Shown here: one piece after another, positions 7,990 to 16,505 of the stretch
Position numbering within the stretch: the first letter of the stretch is position 1
Layout of the letters: every line of letters begins with the position of its first letter
Assembly: GCA_913063265.1 (NCBI GenBank)
Contig: CAJXZG010000007.1
Location: forward strand, 37,310 to 101,309
Origin: an uncultured Prolixibacteraceae bacterium
GTDB taxonomy: Bacteria; Bacteroidota; Bacteroidia; Bacteroidales; Prolixibacteraceae
Direction of reading: 5' to 3'
Length of the DNA stretch: 64,000 bases
Translations under genes and position numbers: made by a program
The notes under the pieces: generated by a model
Database searches by the model: none
What the model saw: only the letters and a program-made list of their open reading frames with translations
What the model was told of the DNA's origin: nothing

Positions 7990-10332
7990 ATGATAAAACA
8001 TTTTATATTAATAGCCTGGAGAAATATTACAAGAAGAAAAACACTTTCTTTTATTCAGATAATGTGTCTTTCGGTCGGGCTGGCTGCATTTATCCTGGTT
8101 GCCCGATATGTACAGTATGAAAAAGACTACGATAAATTCAATGTGAATTTTGACCGTATTTATCGAACACAGACATACCGAATAGATGACCGCACTGATG
8201 AATCAAGAGCTGTGGTGGTTCCATTAGCCAAATACATTCGGGAAAATATACCGGAAGCTGAAAATGCTATTGTAACCAATGAAGTTTGGAATGAATATCT
8301 CTCATCGGATGATGAACATGTTTATAAAGAACAAAAGGGATTTTTTGCTCCTTCAGATATTTTTGAAATGTTCTCATTTAACCTGATTAGAGGAAATAAA
8401 AAGGATGTTTTGGATCAACCCAATTCAATTGTTTTAAGCCAAACCATGGCTGAAAAATATTTCCCGGGTGAGGATGCTATGGGAAAAACCATTTTCGACG
8501 AGCAAAAACAAAAATTGCTGGTAACCGGAATTATGGAAGATGTGCCGGAACAGTCAACCATCGATGCCAGTTATTTTAGATCAAACTCTGGTTTATTAAA
8601 GAGACATGGCGAAAACTGGTATAACAGTTCGTTCGAAATTTATGTTTTATTAAAACCTAATGTTTCGGCAGAAACGGTAAATACCAAAATAGAAAATGTT
8701 ATAAGGAAATTTGATAAAGACTCGAAACAAGCTGTATTTCTTCAACCCTTGAGCAGATTACATCTTAAAGAATTTGTTCGCGACGATAGGGGTTCAATAA
8801 TTTATTTCTTTTCTTTTATTGGTATTTTAACTCTTTTACTCGCATGTGTAAGTTTTATGAACCTAACCACCTCCTTTTCTACCATGCGCTCGGTTGAAAT
8901 TGGAGTTCGTAAAGTATCGGGAAGTAACAGAAATATTATTCGTTTTCAGTTTTTAATTGAGGCAATTCTAATTGCTTTTATATCGCTAACATTTGCAATA
9001 ATTTTTTCCTACCTGTTATTGCCGTTGTTTAACACTGTAGTTAACCGAAATATTGAATTACAACTTTTGAGTAATCCAATATTTATTTTATTCCTGGTTG
9101 CGGCTGTATTAATTACAGGATTTATCGGAGGCAGCTACCCTGCTTTGTTTATATCGAGGCTAAAACCGGTTAATGTATTAAAGGGAAGAAATTCATTTAA
9201 AAAAGGCAGAATAAGAGGACTCACTGCAATGGTATATCTTCAGTTTATACTTTCTGTAGTACTCTTAACATCCAGCATTTGGATGTATAAGCAGGTTACT
9301 TTTCTTAAAAATAAAGACCTGGGGTATAAAAAAGAAAATCTGTTGCATTGTAAACTTCCGGGTGTGGAAACCAATATTTCCTACCAGCAGGTACGTCAGC
9401 GCATTCTGGAAAATCCCGGCATCGAAGATATGTCTATTTCTATAAATTCTCCATTACATTCAAGCTGGGGTTCCCGTGTTCAGTATGAAGAAGGTCCAAC
9501 CGATGACCATAGCTATGGGCGATGGAACGAAGCCTGTGAGAATTTTGTAAATACATTGAGTTTAAAAGTAGTACAGGGAAGAAACTTTTCTGACAGTTAT
9601 TCTGCCGAAAACAAAAACTGTTTAATCAATGAAACAGCGGTCAAACATTTTGGGTGGGATGATCCGATTGGAAAATGGATTGAAATGAATGGAGAACGTT
9701 ATACGGTAGTGGGAGTGCTAAAGGATTTTAACAACGATGATGTACATAATCCAATAATCCCTTACATTTTATTGTATCGCGACAGTGGATTTGGCAATAT
9801 TAATGATCTCACATTTAAAGTTAATCCGAATACAACAATCAGCAGTTTGGATCATATTAATTCAGTTCTAAAAGAAACCTTTCCAAATGTTCTGTTTGAA
9901 GTAAACGGTTACGATGTTGGAACTTATCGCCTGGCACTCGAAATATGGACCAGCGCAAAAAACACATTTGCATTTTTTACTGTACTTGCTGTTATAATTG
10001 CAGCAATGGGTTTGTTTGGTCTTGTGGTTTTTGCCTCACAGAGAAGAGTGAAAGAAATTGGAATCAGAAAAGTACAGGGAGCCAGAGCCGAACAAATATT
10101 GCCACTAATTACCAAACAATTTGTAGTTTTGGTTGTAGCGGCTAATGTTATTGCTTATCCATTGGCACGTATGCTTGAGAATGTAACACCGGGAGCCTTC
10201 AAATACCAGTTTACACTTGTAGACATACTAACAGTTTTGGCTATCTCCGTATTTGTGACTTTGGCATCCAGTGGTTATCAGGCGCTCAGAGCCTCGCAGT
10301 TAAATCCGGTTGAAGCATTACGATATGAATAA
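7990..10332 (+). CDS. MacB/FtsX-type ABC permease (array copy 4, divergent C-terminus)
   Basis: A 780-residue permease with good signatures in both halves (EIGVRKVSGSNRN and KEIGIRKVQGAR) and the helix-4 motif GGSYPALFISRLKPVNVLKG typical of MacB-like permeases. Unlike the other ten copies it lacks the NKWLENFAYKT-LSWW block. Its last helices read FKYQFTLVDILTVLAISVFV, although the final NPVEALRYE is kept. No post-stop hairpin follows. It therefore looks like an older or separately acquired member that has not been homogenized with the rest. Confidence 0.9.
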   Translation: MIKHFILIAWRNITRRKTLSFIQIMCLSVGLAAFILVARYVQYEKDYDKFNVNFDRIYRTQTYRIDDRTDESRAVVVPLAKYIRENIPEAENAIVTNEVWNEYLSSDDEHVYKEQKGFFAPSDIFEMFSFNLIRGNKKDVLDQPNSIVLSQTMAEKYFPGEDAMGKTIFDEQKQKLLVTGIMEDVPEQSTIDASYFRSNSGLLKRHGENWYNSSFEIYVLLKPNVSAETVNTKIENVIRKFDKDSKQAVFLQPLSRLHLKEFVRDDRGSIIYFFSFIGILTLLLACVSFMNLTTSFSTMRSVEIGVRKVSGSNRNIIRFQFLIEAILIAFISLTFAIIFSYLLLPLFNTVVNRNIELQLLSNPIFILFLVAAVLITGFIGGSYPALFISRLKPVNVLKGRNSFKKGRIRGLTAMVYLQFILSVVLLTSSIWMYKQVTFLKNKDLGYKKENLLHCKLPGVETNISYQQVRQRILENPGIEDMSISINSPLHSSWGSRVQYEEGPTDDHSYGRWNEACENFVNTLSLKVVQGRNFSDSYSAENKNCLINETAVKHFGWDDPIGKWIEMNGERYTVVGVLKDFNNDDVHNPIIPYILLYRDSGFGNINDLTFKVNPNTTISSLDHINSVLKETFPNVLFEVNGYDVGTYRLALEIWTSAKNTFAFFTVLAVIIAAMGLFGLVVFASQRRVKEIGIRKVQGARAEQILPLITKQFVVLVVAANVIAYPLARMLENVTPGAFKYQFTLVDILTVLAISVFVTLASSGYQALRASQLNPVEALRYE

Positions 10333-10418
10333 TTACTTTCAAAATAAAAATGAATTAAATTGAAATAAAAGTTCCAGTAACATAAATATAATTAGTCAAA
10401 CTTTAAAAAATCAGGATA

Positions 10419-11423
10419 ATGAGAATCAAAATGAACTTTAAAGAACATACAGTAAGATTAATGCTTATTGTTTCTGTGTTAAGCATGGGAGTTGTGGAGA
10501 TTGGTACAGCTCAAACCATAACTAAAAAATTTGATATGAATCAGCCCGGCACGCTGTTGTGCTCATCTTCGGGTGGAAGTGTTACGGTTGATGCACATGA
10601 AAAAAATGAAGTAATTGTACAGGCATTTGTACGTAAAAAAGGAGAAGTTTTATCGCCAAACGATTCTGATTTGGAAGAAGTTTTGGAAGGATTTGATTTG
10701 ATAATTAAAAAAAATGGAACCGAAATTACTGCAAAAGCTCATCGAAAAAACCGTGGCAAATTCTGGAACAACACCGGAATCTATTTTACGGTAATTGTTC
10801 CTCATGAGATGTCCTGCGATGTTTCATCTAGCGGTGGAAGTGTTAAAATTTCAGGTGTTGAAGGAACTCACGACTTCTCAAGCAGTGGAGGAAGTGTTAA
10901 ACTTGAAAATACTGCAGGAACCACAACAGCCAAATCTTCCGGAGGCAGTGTAAGTGCATACAAACATAAAGGAGATATTAAATTAAGTTCAAGCGGAGGC
11001 AGTGTTACTTTGGACAAAGCAAAAGGAAGTGTATATGCACACAGCTCAGGCGGTAGCGTAAAACTAAAAAATATTGCCGGAGATATTGATGCTCACAGTA
11101 GCGGAGGAGGTGTTTATGTTAGCGGTGAAGCGCCAATGGTAAAAGCCAAATCCAGCGGGGGCCCGGTAAAAGTCGACATCAGCAATGTAAGCAAAGAATT
11201 ACACCTGGTTTCAAGCGGAGGAAGTGTGGATGCTGTAATTTACCAGGGAGACAAGTTAGGTATGAATCTCGATTTAGGTGCTTCAGGCAGGGTAAATATC
11301 GACCTTTACGATTTCTCCGGAAAATCTGAAAAAAGCAGAATTAAAGGAACAATGAACAATGGTGGAATCCCGGTTTATATGAGAGCTTCAGGAGGAAGTG
11401 TTAATGTTCAGTTCGAGGATTAA
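10419..11423 (+). CDS. Exported SSGGSV-repeat protein (DUF4097-like putative adhesin)
   Basis: A 334-residue protein with a signal peptide (hydrophobic VRLMLIVSVLSMGVV, cleavage near GTAQ). Translation could also start at 10431. About ten repeats of 17-19 residues each open with SSGGSV or a close variant (SSGGGV, SSGGPV, ASGGSV). This pattern suits a right-handed beta-solenoid and matches the DUF4097 family of putative adhesin or polymer-like envelope proteins. It lies between permease copies 4 and 5 with gaps of about 85 bp, so co-expression is likely. It could be a cargo, a partner or a surface protein of the permease system; this is inference. Confidence 0.8.
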   Translation: MRIKMNFKEHTVRLMLIVSVLSMGVVEIGTAQTITKKFDMNQPGTLLCSSSGGSVTVDAHEKNEVIVQAFVRKKGEVLSPNDSDLEEVLEGFDLIIKKNGTEITAKAHRKNRGKFWNNTGIYFTVIVPHEMSCDVSSSGGSVKISGVEGTHDFSSSGGSVKLENTAGTTTAKSSGGSVSAYKHKGDIKLSSSGGSVTLDKAKGSVYAHSSGGSVKLKNIAGDIDAHSSGGGVYVSGEAPMVKAKSSGGPVKVDISNVSKELHLVSSGGSVDAVIYQGDKLGMNLDLGASGRVNIDLYDFSGKSEKSRIKGTMNNGGIPVYMRASGGSVNVQFED

Positions 11424-11505
11424 ATGAATGAATTACAAATAACATAACTTTTAAAACGGTGCTCCAAAGGCAATACTAAACTAAAAACGTTAACCGAAAA
11501 TTTAT

Positions 11506-13902
11506 ATGTTGAAAATTATTTTTCTTTCTGCATTCAGAAGTCTGTTAAAATATAAGCAGATGAGCCTGATTAATTTGCTCGGGTTGGTAATCGGGCTCAC
11601 ATCCTTTTTATTTTCTGCTTATTACATTGTATATGAGTTTTCGTATGATTCATTTTTTGAAAAATCTGAAAATATATATCGTATTAATTTTGAAGTAAAA
11701 AAGCAGGGAGAACAAATATATAATGGTGCCAAGTCTCCTTTGGCCCTGCGTTATACCATAAAAGAACAAATTCCTGATATAGAAGCGAATGGCTGTTCAT
11801 ATTTTGAAAAGTGCCAGGTATTATACGAAGATACTTATTTTGCAAATCAGGATTTTTTATGGGTTTCTGAAGATTTTGAGAAAGTATTTCCACTCGAAAT
11901 GATTGAAGGTTATGCCGATTATTCAGCACCACGCCTGGGAATTATTTCTGAAACGGCGGCCAAAGCCCTTTTCCACAATACAAATCCTATCGGGAAAATT
12001 ATGGAGGTTAATGGCGAAATGCCGATAGAAATAACAGGTATTTTTAAAGATTTACCATCCAACACTCATCTTAATGCACAGTATTTTGTGTCCTACAAAA
12101 CCTGGGTTGAGATGGGTGTAATCAATGAAGAACAAGATTGGTATGGCGGATGGTGGAATTATGTGAAACTAAAGGACAAAACATCAGCGGAACAAACACT
12201 CGAAAAGATAAATGGATTTGTAGATTCACACATGGCTTTCCTTGCTGATGATAACCGTACAGCATCTTTTTCTCTTCAACCCTTAAAAGAATTGCACTAC
12301 ATACAGGGTATTGAAGGCGAAATGGGCGCGAATACAAATTACTCCTCCCTGGTTAATCTGATATTAATTGCATTGTTAACCGTATTTATTGCGTGGATAA
12401 ACTATGTAAATCTGTCGACAGCACATGCACAAACCAGATCACTGCAAATTGCCATGCGTAAACTTATTGGAGCAACGAACCTGCATGTCTGGTATCAATC
12501 ACTGGCCGAAAGTATCATTTTAAATTTAGGAGCTCTTTTTATATCCTTTGGAATATACTTTTTGTTCAAAAACTCTTTTGCAGACTTATTTAATATTCCA
12601 CTAAAACAGGCGTACATCCCACACGGATATATATTTCTAATATTGTTTGCACTTGTTTTTGCCGGTATACTTTTTTCAAGTCTTTATTATGCAGTGTCAC
12701 TTTCCAGAATCAAATCTCTTTCACAACAGGGAAAAAATAAAAAGGGCAAATTTCAAAAAGGCCTGGTTATGGTACAAATGGCTTTGTCAGTTCTTTTTCT
12801 GATAAGCACCATTGTTGTTTATAAACAAATTAATTACATGAAAAAGAAAGACCTGGGCATTGAGCTAAATGGTGTTGTTGTATGTACCGGCCCTGCTTCT
12901 CTTAACCCTGACCCTCAAAAAAGACAAAAGTACCAGGCTTTTAAAAATGAAGTACTCGGATATGCAGGTTTTGAATCGGTTACCTTTAATTATTTTGTTC
13001 CCGGGATGGAACCTCCCGGACTGGTACATTCCGAATTCCGAAATCCTGCAAAGGGAGTTGTTTCAGGTACAATATTCTACGAGAACAACGGAGATGACGG
13101 ACTTTTAAATACGTACAAAATCAAATTACTTGCCGGGAAAAATTTTAGTCTTGCACAAAATCAAAATTACAACAAGATTATAATAAACGAAACGGCAATG
13201 TCCATTCTTGGATTTAACAATCCGGAGGAAGCAATCGGAAACCGAATTTACCGGCAAGGCGATACAACACGATTAGAAGTTCTGGGTGTGGTAGCTGATT
13301 TTCATAATGAAGGTTTACAGAAACCCATTTACCCCATTGTGTGGAACAATTATTACCCGAGAGAATTTGGATATTTTGCAGTCAGGGTTAACACAAAAAA
13401 TGCACAGGAAACCATTGCTCAATTGCAGGAAATTTGGGACAGGCATTATAAAAAAGATAAGTTCGATTTTGTTTTTGCCAACCAACAATTTAATCAACAA
13501 TATGAATCTGAAAGTCGTTACAGCACATTTTTTATCTGGCTTACTTTTTTGTCGATTTCTATTGCTTCAATCGGATTGTATGGTTTAATTCTGTATTACC
13601 TGGATAAACGGAATAAAGAAATAAGTCTTCGAAAAGTAAATGGCGCCAGTATTGCCCAGATTGTAATAATGCTAAACAAAGACTTTGTAAAATGGGTGGC
13701 TATTGCTTTTGTAATTGCAAGCCCGGTTGCATATTTCACAACCAATAAATGGCTTGAAAATTTTGCTTTTAAAACCAATTTAAACTGGTGGATATTTATG
13801 GTGGCCGGTGCACTTACTTTGGGAATTGCATTGTTCACAGTGAGTTGGCAAAGTTGGCGAGCCTCAACGAGGAATCCTGTTGAGGCACTCAGATATGAGT
13901 GA
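11506..13902 (+). CDS. MacB/FtsX-type ABC transporter permease (array copy 5)
   Basis: A 798-residue array permease. Helix 1 lies in MSLINLLGLVIGLTSFLFSAYYIVYEF. The first-half signature is LQIAMRKLIGATN. The second half has NKEISLRKVNGAS, with a serine where most copies have glycine. The second periplasmic domain carries a long insertion-like loop (NPDPQKRQKYQAF onward). The C-terminal block and the NPVEALRYE ending match the array consensus. It follows the SSGGSV-repeat protein by 82 bp. Confidence 0.9.
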   Translation: MLKIIFLSAFRSLLKYKQMSLINLLGLVIGLTSFLFSAYYIVYEFSYDSFFEKSENIYRINFEVKKQGEQIYNGAKSPLALRYTIKEQIPDIEANGCSYFEKCQVLYEDTYFANQDFLWVSEDFEKVFPLEMIEGYADYSAPRLGIISETAAKALFHNTNPIGKIMEVNGEMPIEITGIFKDLPSNTHLNAQYFVSYKTWVEMGVINEEQDWYGGWWNYVKLKDKTSAEQTLEKINGFVDSHMAFLADDNRTASFSLQPLKELHYIQGIEGEMGANTNYSSLVNLILIALLTVFIAWINYVNLSTAHAQTRSLQIAMRKLIGATNLHVWYQSLAESIILNLGALFISFGIYFLFKNSFADLFNIPLKQAYIPHGYIFLILFALVFAGILFSSLYYAVSLSRIKSLSQQGKNKKGKFQKGLVMVQMALSVLFLISTIVVYKQINYMKKKDLGIELNGVVVCTGPASLNPDPQKRQKYQAFKNEVLGYAGFESVTFNYFVPGMEPPGLVHSEFRNPAKGVVSGTIFYENNGDDGLLNTYKIKLLAGKNFSLAQNQNYNKIIINETAMSILGFNNPEEAIGNRIYRQGDTTRLEVLGVVADFHNEGLQKPIYPIVWNNYYPREFGYFAVRVNTKNAQETIAQLQEIWDRHYKKDKFDFVFANQQFNQQYESESRYSTFFIWLTFLSISIASIGLYGLILYYLDKRNKEISLRKVNGASIAQIVIMLNKDFVKWVAIAFVIASPVAYFTTNKWLENFAFKTNLNWWIFMVAGALTLGIALFTVSWQSWRASTRNPVEALRYE

Positions 13903-13906
13903 CGAA

Positions 13907-13950
13907 ATCCTGATGCCATCGTCGGGATGGAAGTGCTCAGGTATGAATAA
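13907..13950 (+). repeat. Post-stop hairpin plus duplicated permease tail, copy 4
   Basis: The imperfect hairpin (ATCCTGA / TCGGGAT) lies at 13907-13928, only 4 bases after the permease stop. It is followed by codons reading MEVLRYE-stop at 13927-13950. Confidence 0.8.
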
Positions 13951-14021
13951 TGAATCCTCATATTAGAGTTTCAACAGAAAAACAATTAAACAAAATGTGA
14001 TTTATATTTAAACTGAAAGTC

Positions 14022-16382
14022 ATGATAAAAGAATATTTAAAATCAGGAATGCGGAATTTAATATCCAACAAGATATTTACTGTAATCAATATATTAGGAC
14101 TGGCAATTGGATTGGTAAGCTCACTTCTTATTTTTACATGGGTGAATAATGAACTGAGTTATGACAAGTTTCATACAAATGCACCACAGTTGTGCCGTTT
14201 AATCGGCAATGATGCCGTAAATTCCCCTGAACCACTGGCACCTGTACTTATCGATGAGTTCCCGGAAATTATAAATGCTTCGCGATTTCGATTACTTCCG
14301 CAAAGTAAACTGGAATTTGAAAAAACAATTTTTGAAACCAGGCCTGCAGCAATCGACAATTCATTTTTTGAAATGTTTTCATTCAATTTTATTAAAGGCG
14401 ATAAAGAAACAGCGTTACAGTCTCCGTCATCAATGGTGGTCAGCCAAAGTTTTGCATCTCGCATTTTTGGCGAGAATGAACCACTTGGGAAACCGGTATC
14501 GATACTTTTTTACGGACAGGTAATGGAATTTTATGTTTCAGCAATTGTTGATGATTTACCTCATAATTCACATATCCACCCTGAATGTTATGTTTCAATT
14601 TATGATTTTGTGAACAAGCTTTATGGAGGAGAATTAAGCGAGTGGTCCGACTGGTCGGCAGTAACCTATGTCCAGATTCCTGAAAATATTGACAAAACAG
14701 GGATGGAAGAAAAAATAAGCAATTGTGTTTTATCGCACACAAACAATAACTCCGACTATAAGGTTCAGGAAATTCAGCCTGTTACAAAAATTCACCTGAG
14801 CTCAGGCTTTAAAAACGAATATGCAGATTGCCGTGATATAAAATACGTTTACATCTTTTCTGTTATCGCATTTTTTATTTTACTGATTGCATGTATTAAT
14901 TATGCTAACAATACTATTTCCGCAGCAATGAAAAGACTGAAAGAGATAGGAATCAGAAAGGTAATCGGAGCTACACGAACTGTCTTGATTAAACAATTGT
15001 CCGTCGAATCGATTCTGGTTCTTTTTATTGCTTCAGTTATCGCTTTTGCCGTGCTTTCATTTTCTACACCATTTTTTGAAGATTTAACCGGAAGTGACCT
15101 CTCTTTTTTTCCTTTCGAAATAATTATACTGTTTCTTTCAATATCCATTGTAATACTGGGAATCATTGTCGGCATCTTTCAAACTACCTATTTTTTATCG
15201 TTTAAAACAATCACAGTTTTACAGGCAAGAATAAGGGTTCCAAACAAGCGAATTTCAGGGAAAGCCATTTTAACCACCATACAGTTTGCCCTGGCAATAA
15301 TTATAATAATAGGGGCAATTGGAGTAAAAAAGCAAATATATCATGTTCAGAACCTGGACCTTGGATTTGAAGAAGAAAACCTGGTATATTTTCCTTTAAT
15401 GAATAATTCAAACGAGAATATACAGCTTCTAAAAAACGAGCTGCTTACAAATCCCAACATTTTAAGTGTGACTTCAGGGCACCTGCTAACAGCCTTAAAT
15501 AAACAAAATTCCAGCTCAATTAACTGGACCGGCAAAAATCCGGAAGAGGTGTATTATGCCAATATACATCGTGTGGATTTTGATTTTCAAAAAACATACG
15601 GCGCAGAAATGGCAGATGGCAGATTTTTTTCTGAAGAACTGGCAAGCGATAAATCATCGGCATTTATCCTGAATGAATCTGCGGTAAAAACCTTTAACAT
15701 GGAATCACCGGTAGGCAAAAATTTTTCGCTGTGGGGAAGGGATGGCAGAATTATCGGAGTAATAAAGGATTACCATTATGAAACTGCACATAACATGGTT
15801 TCTCCGGCAGTTTTATGGATGAATACAGAGGTGAGTTTTCCTAAGCATGAAACCATAACAATGCGAATCCGGCCTGAAAACCTTCACAACACTCTACAAT
15901 TTGCTCAGAATATAATTGAAGAACATAACATGGGCTACAAATCAGAATATTATTTCCTGGATTCTTCATTTGAAAATGCATACACAGCAGAACAGCGTTT
16001 TTCAAAAATAATGAACGTAGCATCTCTGCTGGCGATTTTTATATCATGTATAGGATTATTCGCACTTATAACTTTTGCAGTAAGAAAACGCATTAAGGAA
16101 ATTGGCATTCGTAAAGTAAATGGAGCATCTGAAATTACAATTATGAGCATTTTGTCGAAGGATATTGTAAAATGGGTTCTAGTAGCACTTGTAGTAGCCA
16201 CACCGGTTTCATATTATGTTATGACCAGGTGGCTTGAAAATTTTGCTTATAAAACCACACTAAGCTGGTGGATTTTTGCCCTCGCAGGATTATTAACCTT
16301 AGGAATCGCATTACTTACTGTTTCATTTCAGTCATGGAAAGCTGCCACAAGGAATCCGATCGAAGCACTCAGATATGAGTGA
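14022..16382 (+). CDS. MacB/FtsX-type ABC transporter permease (array copy 6)
   Basis: A 786-residue permease. Both cytoplasmic signatures are well kept: KEIGIRKVIGATRTV before helix 3 and KEIGIRKVNGASEIT before helix 7. Helix 1 lies in IFTVINILGLAIGLVSSLLIF. The tail reads NPIEALRYE, one substitution from the consensus. The periplasmic domains are unlike those of copies 5 and 7. The gap to copy 5 is 119 bp and contains the post-stop element. Confidence 0.9.
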   Translation: MIKEYLKSGMRNLISNKIFTVINILGLAIGLVSSLLIFTWVNNELSYDKFHTNAPQLCRLIGNDAVNSPEPLAPVLIDEFPEIINASRFRLLPQSKLEFEKTIFETRPAAIDNSFFEMFSFNFIKGDKETALQSPSSMVVSQSFASRIFGENEPLGKPVSILFYGQVMEFYVSAIVDDLPHNSHIHPECYVSIYDFVNKLYGGELSEWSDWSAVTYVQIPENIDKTGMEEKISNCVLSHTNNNSDYKVQEIQPVTKIHLSSGFKNEYADCRDIKYVYIFSVIAFFILLIACINYANNTISAAMKRLKEIGIRKVIGATRTVLIKQLSVESILVLFIASVIAFAVLSFSTPFFEDLTGSDLSFFPFEIIILFLSISIVILGIIVGIFQTTYFLSFKTITVLQARIRVPNKRISGKAILTTIQFALAIIIIIGAIGVKKQIYHVQNLDLGFEEENLVYFPLMNNSNENIQLLKNELLTNPNILSVTSGHLLTALNKQNSSSINWTGKNPEEVYYANIHRVDFDFQKTYGAEMADGRFFSEELASDKSSAFILNESAVKTFNMESPVGKNFSLWGRDGRIIGVIKDYHYETAHNMVSPAVLWMNTEVSFPKHETITMRIRPENLHNTLQFAQNIIEEHNMGYKSEYYFLDSSFENAYTAEQRFSKIMNVASLLAIFISCIGLFALITFAVRKRIKEIGIRKVNGASEITIMSILSKDIVKWVLVALVVATPVSYYVMTRWLENFAYKTTLSWWIFALAGLLTLGIALLTVSFQSWKAATRNPIEALRYE

Positions 16383-16386
16383 AGAA

Positions 16387-16430
16387 ATCCCGATAGCATC
16401 GTCGGGATGAAAGCTTTAAAGTATAAATAG
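16387..16430 (+). repeat. Post-stop hairpin plus duplicated permease tail, copy 5
   Basis: The hairpin arms ATCCCGA / TCGGGAT at 16387-16408 are identical in sequence to those at 7919-7940, and the loops match too. The element starts 4 bases after the stop. The trailing codons at 16407-16430 read MKALKYK-stop, a drifted copy of MEALRYE-stop. Confidence 0.8.
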
Positions 16431-16505
16431 CTTTTTATTCAGAACCGAATAAAGGAAAATCCATCAATGATCAACTTAAAACAATAAATTAAATTACCAG
16501 AAACC

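Noticed and set aside
10560..11420. Regularly spaced DNA repeats that could be taken for a CRISPR array
   Set aside because: The repeats are short, vary at synonymous sites and stay in one reading frame as SSGGSV codons. There are no unique spacers of constant length and no cas genes.
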